DNA of 64,000 nucleotides from Candidatus Saccharimonadota bacterium (GCA_017556795.1 JAFYLZ010000004.1:186001-250000), one strand, 5' to 3'; shown: positions 7,326-16,307, counted from the stretch's first letter. Made by a program: numbers and translations. The notes: generated from the letters alone by a model not told the origin.

Positions 7326-10300
7326 CTATTTTTGGGCGGTTTTTGCAAGCATGAGTTCAATGAATTTTTTGATGTCTTTGATGCCACGATTTTCGTCCGC
7401 CTCGATGAATAATTCTGGGTCGTCGAGGAAGTCTAGACTGGTGATGTGTTGATGGGCGGATTTGATGAGTTTTAAGAGTAATTCTTCGTCCTCGGCGTTG
7501 AATTCATAGCCTTTGTCGTGGACTTCGCCGTCTTTGTCTGGCGTCACAAATAGAATGTGGGCCTGGGCGATGTGATATTTGGAATAAGTTGGCGATAGGT
7601 TGAGCAGGAGTTTGTAGAAACCAAGCTGGAGCATGTATTTAAAGAGGGTTGGTTTGCTGTCCCATTTTTCTTTGTGATAGGTGCCGGTCTTGAAGTCGTA
7701 AATTTCGATCGTTTTAGCTTCGTCGTTGATGGTGATGTGGTCGATTTTACCAGTGAGCGAAATGCCCTCAATGGCGAGTTTTTCTGGCGAGAGGTTAACC
7801 TCGGCTTTGCCGCTACGCAAGATATCGCTAAAGGCGGCGAGCGAGATAGCCAAGTCTTTTGGACCGCGTTCGCGCAGGGCGGCGGCGGTTTCTGGCTCGA
7901 CGGCGGCCTTATTTAATTCGGATAGGAAGAAATCAATAGCTTGCTCGTCGGAAATACCGTCATTGGTGACTTTCTCGAAAGTCTTGTGGATTAAATCGCC
8001 AAAGATGATTTGCTCGGTAGCCGGTTCGCGCGGGGCGCGGAGGATTTGCTGTTTAAAGAATTCTACCGGGCCAGCGTAGGCAATGTCGATAAAACTGGTG
8101 AGCGACGAGGCAGACAAACGATAATTTTCGACCTTGGTTTTGTAAATCGCGCGCATGTCTGGCGACGGTGCGAGGTACGGCGTGAGCCAGTTGCGCAAGT
8201 TGCTTTCGAGCGTGAATGGATCAACTTCTTGGTAATGACAGTCGACAGTTTGGCTCGGAATGTATGGGCTGACGATTTTTTCACCATTATCAGTGTTCTG
8301 GGCAAATTCACCGAGATATTCGAGGCGTTCTGGCGATTTATCGTTGAAATCTTTGCGCGAGTTGGTAATAACGAGATGCTCCTTGGCGCGGGTGATGGCA
8401 ACGTAAAGCAGACGTAAACGCTCGCCGTCCGTGGTGCCGGTGTGACGAATTTGGAGCAAGTTTTTTGGCAGAGACAAAAGGTTATTGTTTCCCTTGCCTT
8501 TGCCCCAGGCGGAATGGTCGGCGGCAATTAAGAAGACGTATTTAAACTCGAGCCCCTTGGCCTTGTGGGCGGAAAGGATTTGCACGGCGTCTTCTAGATC
8601 TTTATATGGACTAGATTCGGAAATTGGCAAGTCGGCGGCTTCGTAATCGTCTACCATGGCGACGAGGTCGTCTAGTTTGATGACGCGGTCTTCGGTGACA
8701 TAGCGTTCGACTTTACTAAGTAGAAGCGCGAGGTTTTCGTAAAGCTGGTACGACTGGTATTCGCCGCGGCTTACATAATATTCGATGATTGGCGAGCGCA
8801 AATCAGCCAGTCCGGCAGCACCAATGAGGTAATTGATAAAGATATTGAGTGGCGTATCGAAAGCCTTGGCGACTAATTCGGCGAGCAGTCCTGCGATTTC
8901 GCGAAGCTTAGTGTCTTCGGATTCGGACATCTTAGTAAGAGCTTCGCTTGGCGTAATGCGGGTATCACCAAAAGTTTTTAAGACGGTGAGCATCGAAACA
9001 CCCCAGAATGGATAAGATAGGATTTCTAGAATACTGGTTTTTGGCGTTTTGCCGGCGGCGATATCGTGGACGAAGCGCGCAATCGTGATAATGGCGTGAA
9101 TTTCGGCGTCCTCGAGCAAATTGTCGCGTTTTTCGTAGGAAATATTGATGAGTTTTTGGCTCTTTAGATACGGCAAAACCGGCAAAATGTATTTATGCTT
9201 TGGCGCAATAATAGCGATATCGCTCTGCTTGACACCGCTTTTAATCAGCTTGGCGATTGATTCGGCTACAAAGGCGTATTCGGCGTCGGAGGACAGGAAT
9301 TCGTGGCGGGAAATCTGCGAAGTGGCAGGATTTTTATTAACGGCATTGAGGCTTTTTTCGCCAAAGCGAGTGTTGTCGTCGATTTGGTCGATGACGTGCT
9401 TAGAAAAGTCCAAAATTTCCTGTGAGCTGCGGTAGTTGTCGATTAAAGGAATGACTTCGGCGTGATAATGTTCTTGGAAATTAATCAAAGTGGTGGCAGA
9501 GGCGCCCTGGAATTCATAAATTGCCTGGTCGTCGTCGCCTACGGCCATGATCAGCGGCTTTTCGTAGTCAGTGAGCTGTTTAATAATTTCGAATTGTGAC
9601 GGGTTGGTGTCCTGGAACTCATCAAGCAGGATAAATTGATAACGTTCAGAAAGCGTCAGGCGGAAACCTTCGTCTTCTTTCAGAACGCGGACGGCTTCTT
9701 CGATCATGTCGTCAAAATCGTATAGGCCGTGCTGTTTCAAATATTCTTCGTATTTGGCCATTACGTTGGCCAAGCTAGCGAGCTTTTTGTTGGCAATGCG
9801 GTCTTTGAGGCGATAATTGCCACGCTCGTCTTTTTCGAAATAAGCGTCTTTCCAGCTAGAGAGCGGTGTGATTTTTTCGGCGGCAGTTGCCTCGTCGACA
9901 GCCTTGTCGAGATCGTTAATTAAGAGCTTAATCGAACGCTCGACGCCCTTCAAAATTGGCGGGATATTTTCGAACTTTTTTAGCTCTGCTAAGATTGGCA
10001 AATAGGCCTTTTCGAGAGAATTTTTATAATCGCGCGGGACGATTTGCTTGAGATAGAGCGAAGCGAATTCGCTAATAGCTTTAGAATCTTCGGTGTTTTG
10101 CTTGGCGATATTGGCTAAGTCCTCGGCGGTGAGGCGAGCGGACTTGGCGGATGAAATTGTATCGATAATGTCACGAATCTTGTCGCCACGAAGAATGTCG
10201 GTGCCAGGCAGATGCGCCTGGATGTCTTTGATGATTTTGAATTTGGTGACGTCCTCGATGGCGGAATCGAGCTGGCGGGAATAGGAATCGGAATAATTTT

Positions 10301-10586
10301 TGTACTGGGCGAGCACTTCGGAGCCGAAGGCGTGGTAGGTGCTGATGTTGACCTTGCTACTATCTTTGCCGCCCATGATGCTGCCGAGGCGTTCGCGCAT
10401 GTTGGTGGCGCCGGATTCGGTAAAAGTAAGACAAAGAATATTCTCCGGGTTAGTATCGGTGTTCTCGAGAATATAAGCAACTTTGGATGAAAGCAGCTGA
10501 GTTTTACCGGTGCCTGGGCCAGCTAGAACCAAAAGTGGCCCGTCTAGATACTCGACAGCGGCTTTTTGCTTTTCATTTAGGCCCAT
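7326..10586 (-). CDS. UvrD/Rep-family helicase with C-terminal PD-(D/E)XK nuclease
   Basis: This 1086-residue protein is a superfamily 1A helicase fused to a RecB-type nuclease. The Q motif and Walker A (LNEKQKAAVEY, LAGPGTGKTQLL) lie within residues 5-30, the DEXX motif is LLDEFQDTNPSQFEI, motif III is VGDDDQAIYEFQGA, and motif VI is RLLYVAITRAKEHLVI. The C-terminal nuclease has GKIDHI, EIYDFKTGTYH and QLGFYKLLL (about 920-1000). The layout resembles PcrA-AddB/RecB fusions used in double-strand-break processing. It is the only recombination helicase in the window. The 3' neighbour gpsA overlaps its start by 10 bases, suggesting a shared transcript. Confidence 0.92.
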   Translation of the reverse strand: MGLNEKQKAAVEYLDGPLLVLAGPGTGKTQLLSSKVAYILENTDTNPENILCLTFTESGATNMRERLGSIMGGKDSSKVNISTYHAFGSEVLAQYKNYSDSYSRQLDSAIEDVTKFKIIKDIQAHLPGTDILRGDKIRDIIDTISSAKSARLTAEDLANIAKQNTEDSKAISEFASLYLKQIVPRDYKNSLEKAYLPILAELKKFENIPPILKGVERSIKLLINDLDKAVDEATAAEKITPLSSWKDAYFEKDERGNYRLKDRIANKKLASLANVMAKYEEYLKQHGLYDFDDMIEEAVRVLKEDEGFRLTLSERYQFILLDEFQDTNPSQFEIIKQLTDYEKPLIMAVGDDDQAIYEFQGASATTLINFQEHYHAEVIPLIDNYRSSQEILDFSKHVIDQIDDNTRFGEKSLNAVNKNPATSQISRHEFLSSDAEYAFVAESIAKLIKSGVKQSDIAIIAPKHKYILPVLPYLKSQKLINISYEKRDNLLEDAEIHAIITIARFVHDIAAGKTPKTSILEILSYPFWGVSMLTVLKTFGDTRITPSEALTKMSESEDTKLREIAGLLAELVAKAFDTPLNIFINYLIGAAGLADLRSPIIEYYVSRGEYQSYQLYENLALLLSKVERYVTEDRVIKLDDLVAMVDDYEAADLPISESSPYKDLEDAVQILSAHKAKGLEFKYVFLIAADHSAWGKGKGNNNLLSLPKNLLQIRHTGTTDGERLRLLYVAITRAKEHLVITNSRKDFNDKSPERLEYLGEFAQNTDNGEKIVSPYIPSQTVDCHYQEVDPFTLESNLRNWLTPYLAPSPDMRAIYKTKVENYRLSASSLTSFIDIAYAGPVEFFKQQILRAPREPATEQIIFGDLIHKTFEKVTNDGISDEQAIDFFLSELNKAAVEPETAAALRERGPKDLAISLAAFSDILRSGKAEVNLSPEKLAIEGISLTGKIDHITINDEAKTIEIYDFKTGTYHKEKWDSKPTLFKYMLQLGFYKLLLNLSPTYSKYHIAQAHILFVTPDKDGEVHDKGYEFNAEDEELLLKLIKSAHQHITSLDFLDDPELFIEADENRGIKDIKKFIELMLAKTAQK

Positions 10587-11350
10587 GCGTCGCTCTCTTT
10601 CATGAGGTCTTGCAGGATTCCGGCGGCAGCTGGCACTTTGAGCTCGCCAGATTTGATGCGCTTCAAGGCGGTGATTCCCTCGACGGTCTTTTCTGGCTTG
10701 GTCTTGCCCTCGATAAGGCCCTGGCCGAACTCAAAATTACGCGATGGGAAGTCGCAGGTCAAAATCAGATCGCCGCGACCGCATGGCAATTCGACGGTTT
10801 TAGGATTGGCGCCGTTATTTAATAAAATCAGCTTAAATTCTTGCAAAGCAGTTTCGATAAATTTGTCGTATTTGTCGGTGCCTGGCCTGAGGTTGTGCCA
10901 ACCAGCATAGATGGCATAGACGTTTTTGAGTGCACCACAGAGCAAGACGCCTTTTTCGTCGGCGGTGAGGTCGAACTTTAGCCAAGGCGTTTCGAATAGA
11001 TCGCGGATGCGCGGATCGGTGGCGACGAGCTTTGTCTTGCGGTGTTTCTCGATATCAGCAGCAAAACCAGGGCCGCTCATCACCATAAAATCTTCGAAAT
11101 CGGCAAAAATTGCCGGGTTCAGAATACCCTTAGTGGCGACAACGAGAGGGAGATTCTTGGGCAGTTTTGGCAGCATTTCTTCAACGGCGACCGACGGGAT
11201 TACCAAAACTAAATAGTCGGCGTCTTTGACGGCTTCTTCTAGAGTAATGGTAGATGTAAGTGAAAAATAGGTTACGTCGTGTTTTTTGGCTTCCAGAATA
11301 TGGCCCAAAGCCGAGCCAAAAGCCCCCGCACCCAAAACTGTAATTCTCAT
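10577..11350 (-). CDS. gpsA: NAD(P)H-dependent glycerol-3-phosphate dehydrogenase
   Basis: The N-terminal Rossmann fold starts with VLGAGAFGSALGHIL. Family signatures follow: VATKGI, VMSGPGFA, GALKNVYAIYAGW (catalytic lysine) and GRGDLILTC. It reduces dihydroxyacetone phosphate to glycerol-3-phosphate for phospholipid synthesis. At 257 residues it is clearly shorter than the usual 330 or so; parts of both domains are trimmed. TATAAT ends exactly six bases before the ATG, so the message should be leaderless. Confidence 0.88.
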   Translation of the reverse strand: MRITVLGAGAFGSALGHILEAKKHDVTYFSLTSTITLEEAVKDADYLVLVIPSVAVEEMLPKLPKNLPLVVATKGILNPAIFADFEDFMVMSGPGFAADIEKHRKTKLVATDPRIRDLFETPWLKFDLTADEKGVLLCGALKNVYAIYAGWHNLRPGTDKYDKFIETALQEFKLILLNNGANPKTVELPCGRGDLILTCDFPSRNFEFGQGLIEGKTKPEKTVEGITALKRIKSGELKVPAAAGILQDLMKESDAWA

Positions 11351-11370
11351 ACTTAAATTATAACAATTTT

Positions 11371-11862
11371 TTATTCTTCAGACAGGATTTTTCCCGTCCC
11401 AACTTCTAGGTGTAATAGTCTTTGGTTTTTGGAGCCGCGGAACTTGAGCGACAAATCACGCTGTTCCAAGATGAACGGTCCATCGATGAGGGCATCAAGG
11501 GATTTCAAAAATTCCCAAGCTACCCCACCGTACTTTTTGATTTGCTCATAAGTGAAGCCAGAAAAGCTCCAAACGTTCCAGCCGAGCTCGTTACGGCAGA
11601 AATCAGCGATTTCCTTGCAGGCTTCTGGCTGTACGAATGGTTCTCCACCGCAGAAGGTGATGCCAGTTTGCCCTTTAAGAGCGCGGAGCTCGTTTTTGAC
11701 TTCTTCGACGTCGACGAGAACGCCGCCTTCGAAGTCCCATGTTTCTGGGTTCTGGCAGCCCTTGCAGTGGTTCGGGCAACCCTGGGTCCAGACTACGGCG
11801 CGGAGGCCGTAGCCATTGACGATGCTATCGTGTTCGATTGGACCGCTGAGGCGAATTTGCAT
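11371..11862 (-). CDS. nrdG: Anaerobic ribonucleotide reductase activating protein
   Basis: This 163-residue radical SAM enzyme has the CxxxCxxC cluster motif in TQGCPNHCKGCQN and a GGEP motif in TFCGGEPFVQP. NrdG uses a 4Fe-4S cluster and S-adenosylmethionine to generate the glycyl radical on NrdD. Its start overlaps the end of nrdD by one base, so the two are co-translated. Confidence 0.95.
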   Translation of the reverse strand: MQIRLSGPIEHDSIVNGYGLRAVVWTQGCPNHCKGCQNPETWDFEGGVLVDVEEVKNELRALKGQTGITFCGGEPFVQPEACKEIADFCRNELGWNVWSFSGFTYEQIKKYGGVAWEFLKSLDALIDGPFILEQRDLSLKFRGSKNQRLLHLEVGTGKILSEE

Positions 11863-14201
11863 TATTTTTTACCTTTCATGGATTTTGAGGTTTTCTTGGC
11901 TGCTTCACGAGCAGACTTCTCTTCTTTAGTATAGCATCCATCGACGTTGTGCTTGACGCGAGCCTTTTCTTCGGCTTTTTTAGCGTCGTTCCAGCGATCG
12001 AGGGTACCTACGAGGTAGCCGGTGATGCGGCGGAGACGTTCGAATGGAATGTCACCTTCTTTGCGGCCACAGGATGGACAGACGTTGCCAGAGATGATGC
12101 CGGAGAAGCCACAGACTGGATCGCGGTCGACTGGGTGGTTGACGGAACCGTAACCGATGCCACAGTCATGCATTTTGCGAATCACAGCTTCGAAGGCGTC
12201 GATGTTCTGAGATGGGTCGCCATCAAGCTCGATGTAGGTAATGTGGCCAGCGTTACAGAGGTTGTGATATGGAGCCTCAATTTCAATCTTCTCGAATGCG
12301 GAGATTGGGTAGTAGACTGGCACGTGGAATGAGTTGGTGTAGAATTCGCGATCGGTGACACCTTTGAGTTTGCCAAATTCTTTGCGATCTTTCTTAGTGA
12401 AGCGACCAGCGAGACCTTCGGCTGGGGTAGCGAGAAGTGAGAAGTTGAGGTGATACTTCTTGCAGTATTCATCGCACTTCTCACGCATATGGCCAACGAT
12501 ATCAAGGCCAAGCTCGCGGGCGTCGGCATCTTCGCCGTGGTGCTTGCCAACCATGGCTACGAGAGTTTCGGCGAGGCCGATGAAGCCAATGGAAAGAGTA
12601 CCATGCTTGATGACGTCACGAAGGGTGTCGTTTGGTTTGAGTTTTTCAGAGCCCATCCAGTTGCCTTGGCCCATGAGGAATGGGAAGTTGCGGACGTGTT
12701 GGTTGGCTTGGAATTCGAAGCGCTCTAAGAGCTCGTCGCGGATGAGATCCATTTTTTCGTCGAGTTCTTTGTAAAAACCTTCCCAGTCGGCTTCTTTGCG
12801 TTCCTTGGTGGCAATACCGTGTTTGATACCGATACGGACAAGGTTCAAAGTGGTGAATGAGAGGTTGCCACGGCCAGTGACGATACCATCGGACTCTGGG
12901 AAGACGGAAGCGAAGACACGAGTGCGGCAGCCCATGGTTGCGATTTCGGTGCGGTAATCACCTGGTTTGTAATACTTGAGGTTGTATGGTGCATCGATGA
13001 AGCAGAAGTTCGGGAACAAGCGCTTAGCGGAGACTTCCATTGAGCGTTTGAAGAGATCGTAGTTTGGATCACCTGGGTTGTAGTTGATACCTTCCTTGAC
13101 CTTGAAGATTGAGATTGGGAAGATTGGGGTTTCACCGTGGCCAAGACCGTTAGCGGTAGCCTCGAGCAAATCTTTGGAAACGAGACGACCAGCTGGGGTA
13201 GTGTCGGTACCGAAGTTAATCGAAGTAAATGGTACCTGGGCGCCAGCGCGAGAGTGCATGGTGTTGAGGTTGTGAACGAAGCCTTCGAGAGCTTGGAAAG
13301 TTTCGCGCTCGGTGTCTTCATTGGCGGCTTCGATGACGGATTTCGGGAATTTCTTTTTCTCGAGGATTTTGTCGTCGCCGTAATTATATTCATCTTTAAC
13401 GTCAAGTTTGAGTTCTTTGTCTGCAAATTTGTTGTATTTTTCGAGATTGCGTTTCAAAGCCTTGCGGAAGGTTTTGTTAACGCCTGGGGCCATAGCGTAG
13501 TCAAAGTTTGGAATCGATTGGCCACCGTGTTGCTCGTTTTGGTTAGCCTGAAGAAGGATGGCTGCGAGCGCACAGTAAGAACCAATGGATTTTGGAGTAC
13601 GGAGGAAGCCGTGACCAGTGTTGAAGCCGGTTTCAAAAAGCTTGAGTGGGTCGGACTGGCAGCAAGTAAGGGTACCGGTAGCATAGAAGTCTAGGTCGTG
13701 AATGTGAATTTCGCCGTTTTCGTGGGCAGCAGCAATGTCTGGGCGAAGAAGCAAGGTCTTAGCAAAGACTTTGGAGCCTTCGGCGCCGAATTGGAGCATT
13801 TTACCCATGGCGGAGTTGCCATCGACGTTGGCGTTGCCACGCTTAACATCGGAATCTTCGGATGCGTCGGCCTGAGAAATGGTCTTATAAATATTCATAA
13901 GATCGGATTTGGCGTCACGCACGCGAGAGCGCTCTTGACGATACATAATATAAGAACGAGCGGTCTTTTTGAAAGCAGATTCCATCAAAACTTGCTCGAC
14001 GATATCCTGAATTTGCTCGACGCTTGGTGTACGTGTCTTAATGGTCTCCTCGGCACGCTTGATAACCTTGTCGGCGAGGGCTTTGGCGCGGTCTGCCTTG
14101 AATTCCTCGGTGGCTAGACCAGCTTTGGCGATGGCTTCGGTAATTTTGTCTGGATTAAAGTTGACAATCTTGCCGTCGCGCTTGACGATTTTTTTGAACA
14201 T
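11862..14201 (-). CDS. nrdD: Anaerobic (class III) ribonucleoside-triphosphate reductase
   Basis: The 779 residues contain an N-terminal ATP-cone (about 1-95, VKRDGKIVNFNPDKITEAI) and the glycyl-radical barrel with CxxC-type and loop motifs (TLTCCQSDPLKLFETG). A C-terminal zinc region (VCGFSGIISGNVCPSCG) precedes the radical-site segment RRITGYLVGTLDRW. The zinc region shows only three of the four expected cysteines; the first has been replaced (DPVC). It makes dNTPs and is oxygen-sensitive, implying anaerobic growth. A pair of NrdR-type boxes sits over its promoter. Confidence 0.96.
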   Translation of the reverse strand: MFKKIVKRDGKIVNFNPDKITEAIAKAGLATEEFKADRAKALADKVIKRAEETIKTRTPSVEQIQDIVEQVLMESAFKKTARSYIMYRQERSRVRDAKSDLMNIYKTISQADASEDSDVKRGNANVDGNSAMGKMLQFGAEGSKVFAKTLLLRPDIAAAHENGEIHIHDLDFYATGTLTCCQSDPLKLFETGFNTGHGFLRTPKSIGSYCALAAILLQANQNEQHGGQSIPNFDYAMAPGVNKTFRKALKRNLEKYNKFADKELKLDVKDEYNYGDDKILEKKKFPKSVIEAANEDTERETFQALEGFVHNLNTMHSRAGAQVPFTSINFGTDTTPAGRLVSKDLLEATANGLGHGETPIFPISIFKVKEGINYNPGDPNYDLFKRSMEVSAKRLFPNFCFIDAPYNLKYYKPGDYRTEIATMGCRTRVFASVFPESDGIVTGRGNLSFTTLNLVRIGIKHGIATKERKEADWEGFYKELDEKMDLIRDELLERFEFQANQHVRNFPFLMGQGNWMGSEKLKPNDTLRDVIKHGTLSIGFIGLAETLVAMVGKHHGEDADARELGLDIVGHMREKCDEYCKKYHLNFSLLATPAEGLAGRFTKKDRKEFGKLKGVTDREFYTNSFHVPVYYPISAFEKIEIEAPYHNLCNAGHITYIELDGDPSQNIDAFEAVIRKMHDCGIGYGSVNHPVDRDPVCGFSGIISGNVCPSCGRKEGDIPFERLRRITGYLVGTLDRWNDAKKAEEKARVKHNVDGCYTKEEKSAREAAKKTSKSMKGKK

Positions 14202-14259
14202 ATGAAATATACCTCCTTCAAATGTATTTCAATAATTCATGTTTATTATTTTGCGTATG

Positions 14260-14307
14260 ACCCTAGATATAGTGTCTGCTTTAGATTATATGCCGCTATA
14301 TGTAGCG
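14260..14307 (-). promoter_or_regulatory. Pair of NrdR-box-like operators upstream of nrdD
   Basis: Two 16-bp palindromic sites, 14260-14275 (minus strand ACACTATATCTAGGGT) and 14292-14307 (CGCTACATATAGCGGC), resemble the NrdR box acaCwAtATaTwGtgt. Their starts are 32 bp apart, the three-helical-turn phasing known for NrdR. One lies in the -35/-10 spacer and the other at the predicted start of transcription. NrdR itself is not in the window. Confidence 0.75.
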
Positions 14308-14314
14308 AAGTCAA
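14285..14314 (-). promoter_or_regulatory. nrdDG promoter
   Basis: TTGACT (14309-14314) and TATAAT (14285-14290) are separated by 18 bp on the minus strand, interleaved with the two NrdR-like boxes. Confidence 0.7.
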
Positions 14315-14369
14315 TAGTTTTTATGTTAAAAACGTAAATTTTACAACACTTTTTTCTGAGCATTAGAAA

Positions 14370-14398
14370 GGGCCCTTCGGGAGGGGGTTGAAGGGCCC
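14370..14398 (-). terminator. Terminator of the 14424 gene
   Basis: GGGCCCTT/AAGGGCCC hairpin after the stop; the following T run is short. Confidence 0.45.
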
Positions 14399-14423
14399 AG
14401 GATAAAGAGAGTATAGAGGGCAT

Positions 14424-14918
14424 CTACGCGTTTTTTTCTAGTAGATCTTGCGCTTCGCGCGCGGAAATTTTAAGCTCTTTTGCGATGAAGTCGATAAGAT
14501 CGAATCTTGAAACTCCGTTTAAGGTTGATCTGGCGAATTTCGCAAACTCTTCTTTGCTCCCCCATTGCTTGACAGCGAATTTTCTTGATACGAAAATCAT
14601 GTCGTAGTCAGCCGCAACGGTGTCTGCGCCGATAGCAGTGTTGTTTCCCCATTCCTTTTGGAATAGACTCAGCAATGCATTGAGTTTGCCGTCGTCGATC
14701 TCTGGGACGAATGAAAATTTAGGCAATGGTTGTTTTTTCTGGAAAAGCTTTTTCTCTTTTCTTTCAAACATCTTGCCTTTTGTTTCGTCTTCAAGCAGAA
14801 TGCAGCCCACGGTTACCCCTTTATAAATGAGGTGACAGTGGTCTGGTTCTTTGGGCAGTTTTGTATCCGTTATAACCCTTATTTCTCTCCGTCTGTCTGC
14901 GTAACCAATTTCAGCCAT
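14424..14918 (-). CDS. Hypothetical accessory protein (164 aa)
   Basis: I do not recognise this protein. It starts at ATG 14918, set by an AAGGAGG site seven bases upstream; a GTG three codons earlier overlaps that site and is rejected. The N-terminal half is beta-rich and basic (KEKKLFQKKQPLPKF). The C-terminal half is helical and ends in a segment of small-domain appearance (RFDLIDFIAKELKISAREAQDLLEK). There is no signal peptide or membrane helix. It belongs to the accessory gene class with a leader, strong Shine-Dalgarno and own terminator. Confidence 0.65.
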   Translation of the reverse strand: MAEIGYADRRREIRVITDTKLPKEPDHCHLIYKGVTVGCILLEDETKGKMFERKEKKLFQKKQPLPKFSFVPEIDDGKLNALLSLFQKEWGNNTAIGADTVAADYDMIFVSRKFAVKQWGSKEEFAKFARSTLNGVSRFDLIDFIAKELKISAREAQDLLEKNA

Positions 14919-15037
14919 GAGTGCCACCTCCTTCTTAATGTACTCGAATGCCCACGTACCTCTGAGTTAATTATACCATATGTTGTGGAAAAATGGGAGG
15001 TGACTACAGTCAAAAAAGCCGACTGGACGCTCGCACC

Positions 15038-15074
15038 ATGGAGCCAACTGTGACTTCGTCACAGATGCTCCACT
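15038..15074 (-). repeat. Degenerate copy of the tRNA-Thr 3' end with a strong hairpin
   Basis: Downstream of tRNA-Thr(TGT) lies a stem CTGTGAC/GTCACAG followed by TTGGCTCCA, compared with AGTCGGCTCCA in the intact tRNA. A further CAGTCGGCT lies at about 15017-15026. It looks like a decayed TPsiC arm plus acceptor end. The similarity is short, so this call is tentative. Confidence 0.35.
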
Positions 15075-15091
15075 CAAAAAAGCCATCAAAA

Positions 15092-15116
15092 ATGCAAGCA
15101 TTTTTGCTTGCTTTTT
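15092..15116 (-). terminator. Terminator of tRNA-Thr(TGT)
   Basis: GCAAGCA...TGCTTGC hairpin followed by ATTTTTG on the minus strand. Confidence 0.6.
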
Positions 15117-15121
15117 ATTCG

Positions 15122-15197
15122 TGGAGCCGACTGTCGGGTTTGAACCGACGACCTACGGTTTACAAAACCGTTGCTCTACCAGCTGAGCTAAGTCGGC
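15122..15197 (-). tRNA. tRNA-Thr (TGT anticodon)
   Basis: Acceptor GCCGACT/AGTCGGC, D arm TAGCTCAGCTGGTAGAGC, anticodon loop TTTGTAA, TPsiC arm GGTTCAAACC and encoded CCA are all present. Confidence 0.95.
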
Positions 15198-15252
15198 ATG
15201 AGGATATAGTAACATGCTTGAGGATTTTCGGCAATATGATAGAATTTTACCC

Positions 15253-15453
15253 ATGAATCGTCATAAACACTTAACTCCGGGGCTTGAATATGTACCAAAG
15301 CGCTGCATGGTGGGTGAAACCGCCAAGATTGTCTATGCTACGCGAGAAGAGGCAGAAGTGGCGGCTAAGGTAGCCGAATACGATCACGGGGTAAAACTTG
15401 GGGTCTATAAGTGCGAATATGGCGACCACTGGCATCTCACAAGTATTGAATAA
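15253..15453 (+). CDS. Small zinc-ribbon-like hypothetical protein (66 aa)
   Basis: The frame MNRHKHLTPGLEYVPKRC... ends in YKCEYGDHWHLTS. This resembles a common small family in actinobacteria and phages, whose C-terminus reads like YRCPxCxGWHLTS and carries a zinc ribbon. Here only two cysteines remain, so zinc binding is doubtful. TAGAAT ends seven bases before the chosen ATG, giving a nearly leaderless mRNA; an upstream in-frame ATG at 15214 would lie before the promoter. It is convergent with the next gene. Confidence 0.6.
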   Translation: MNRHKHLTPGLEYVPKRCMVGETAKIVYATREEAEVAAKVAEYDHGVKLGVYKCEYGDHWHLTSIE

Positions 15454-15476
15454 AAAAGGCCCGACATTGGTCGGGC
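15452..15476 (-). terminator. Terminator between convergent genes
   Basis: GCCCGAC/GTCGGGC hairpin followed on the minus strand by CTTTTTT; it ends the 15482-15766 gene, and its stem may also protect the plus-strand mRNA. Confidence 0.6.
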
Positions 15477-15481
15477 GCTTG

Positions 15482-15766
15482 CTATGCTGGTACTTCGGCT
15501 TCGATTCGACTGAAAAAGACTGCTTGTGCAGTCTCTCTTGACTTGCGCTCTTTTCTTGAAACGACTTCGAATTCTACATTGTCCGGAGCAACGTATCTGT
15601 GGTTAAATCTAACAGCACGTTTTCTGGCTTCCGACATAGCTTCTGTCTTGTTGCGAGCGATTACGTATCCGTAATGCTCCTCTGTATTTTTACCAAAGTA
15701 CAGTACAAATCTGATGAGTCTAGTTGTCGGTTGCTTCTTTTTTGCCGACTTTACTGTTTTTCCCAA
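15482..15766 (-). CDS. Hypothetical accessory protein (94 aa)
   Basis: This is an unknown basic protein (MGKTVKSAKKKQPTT...), with no membrane segment. The start is taken as TTG 15766, eight bases after a GGGGAGG site; a GTG three codons upstream abuts that site. The middle (YGYVIARNKTEAMSEARKRAVRF) suggests a small alpha-beta domain. Its promoter is TTGCCA-17-TATAAT (15809-15837), divergent from the promoter of the next gene. Confidence 0.6.
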   Translation of the reverse strand: MGKTVKSAKKKQPTTRLIRFVLYFGKNTEEHYGYVIARNKTEAMSEARKRAVRFNHRYVAPDNVEFEVVSRKERKSRETAQAVFFSRIEAEVPA

Positions 15767-15808
15767 TTGTGTCACCTCCCCTCACAAGAAATTTGTACAG
15801 TGCAATAG

Positions 15809-15837
15809 ATTATAGACTATTTGGGCGATTTTGGCAA
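15809..15837 (-). promoter_or_regulatory. Promoter of the 15482-15766 gene
   Basis: TTGCCA (15832-15837) and TATAAT (15809-15814), 17-bp spacer. Confidence 0.6.
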
Positions 15838-15862
15838 GGGTTGGATAACGGTAGTGCTTATA

Positions 15863-15891
15863 TTGACATTTTTGGAATTTTATGATAAAAT
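15863..15891 (+). promoter_or_regulatory. Promoter of the 15928 gene
   Basis: TTGACA (15863-15868) and TAAAAT (15886-15891), 17-bp spacer, divergent from the preceding promoter. Confidence 0.65.
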
Positions 15892-15927
15892 AGAAGGATA
15901 AAACCAATATCTAAAGGAGGGATTCTA

Positions 15928-16293
15928 ATGAAGAATGGAGTCGGTTTTATTGTAATGGATGAGTTCAGTGAGTTTGGAGTAAATGCAGTCATCGTAGATA
16001 ATGGACATCGTTTGTCCGTAATGTTCGATTACAGGTTATATGCTCCGAAGACCAAGCAGCCGAGAACGTTCGGTGACTTTAAGGCCACCATCGATAACGG
16101 AAACCATCTAGAGAATGCTAAGAAGGGCGAGAAGCTTTCTTTAACCCTAAAGAGTACAGAGAGTGACATGGAAAGAGGCAATATTGAAATTGCCATCAAT
16201 ACAACTACTTGCTCTGGATCTAATCTTAACGACGTCTATGACGCTCTGAATAGAATAATTTCTAAGTGGCTGTTAGATTATTGGAAAAAGTAA
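15928..16293 (+). CDS. Hypothetical accessory protein (121 aa)
   Basis: I recognise no family. The soluble 121-residue protein has alternating hydrophobic strands (GFIVMDEF, VNAVIVDNGHRLSVMF) followed by a helical C-terminus (NDVYDALNRIISKWLLDYWKK). An AAAGGAGG site sets the start, and a terminator follows at 16308-16337. It is transcribed alone. Confidence 0.65.
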   Translation: MKNGVGFIVMDEFSEFGVNAVIVDNGHRLSVMFDYRLYAPKTKQPRTFGDFKATIDNGNHLENAKKGEKLSLTLKSTESDMERGNIEIAINTTTCSGSNLNDVYDALNRIISKWLLDYWKK

Positions 16294-16307
16294 CTCATCA
16301 TCATTCT

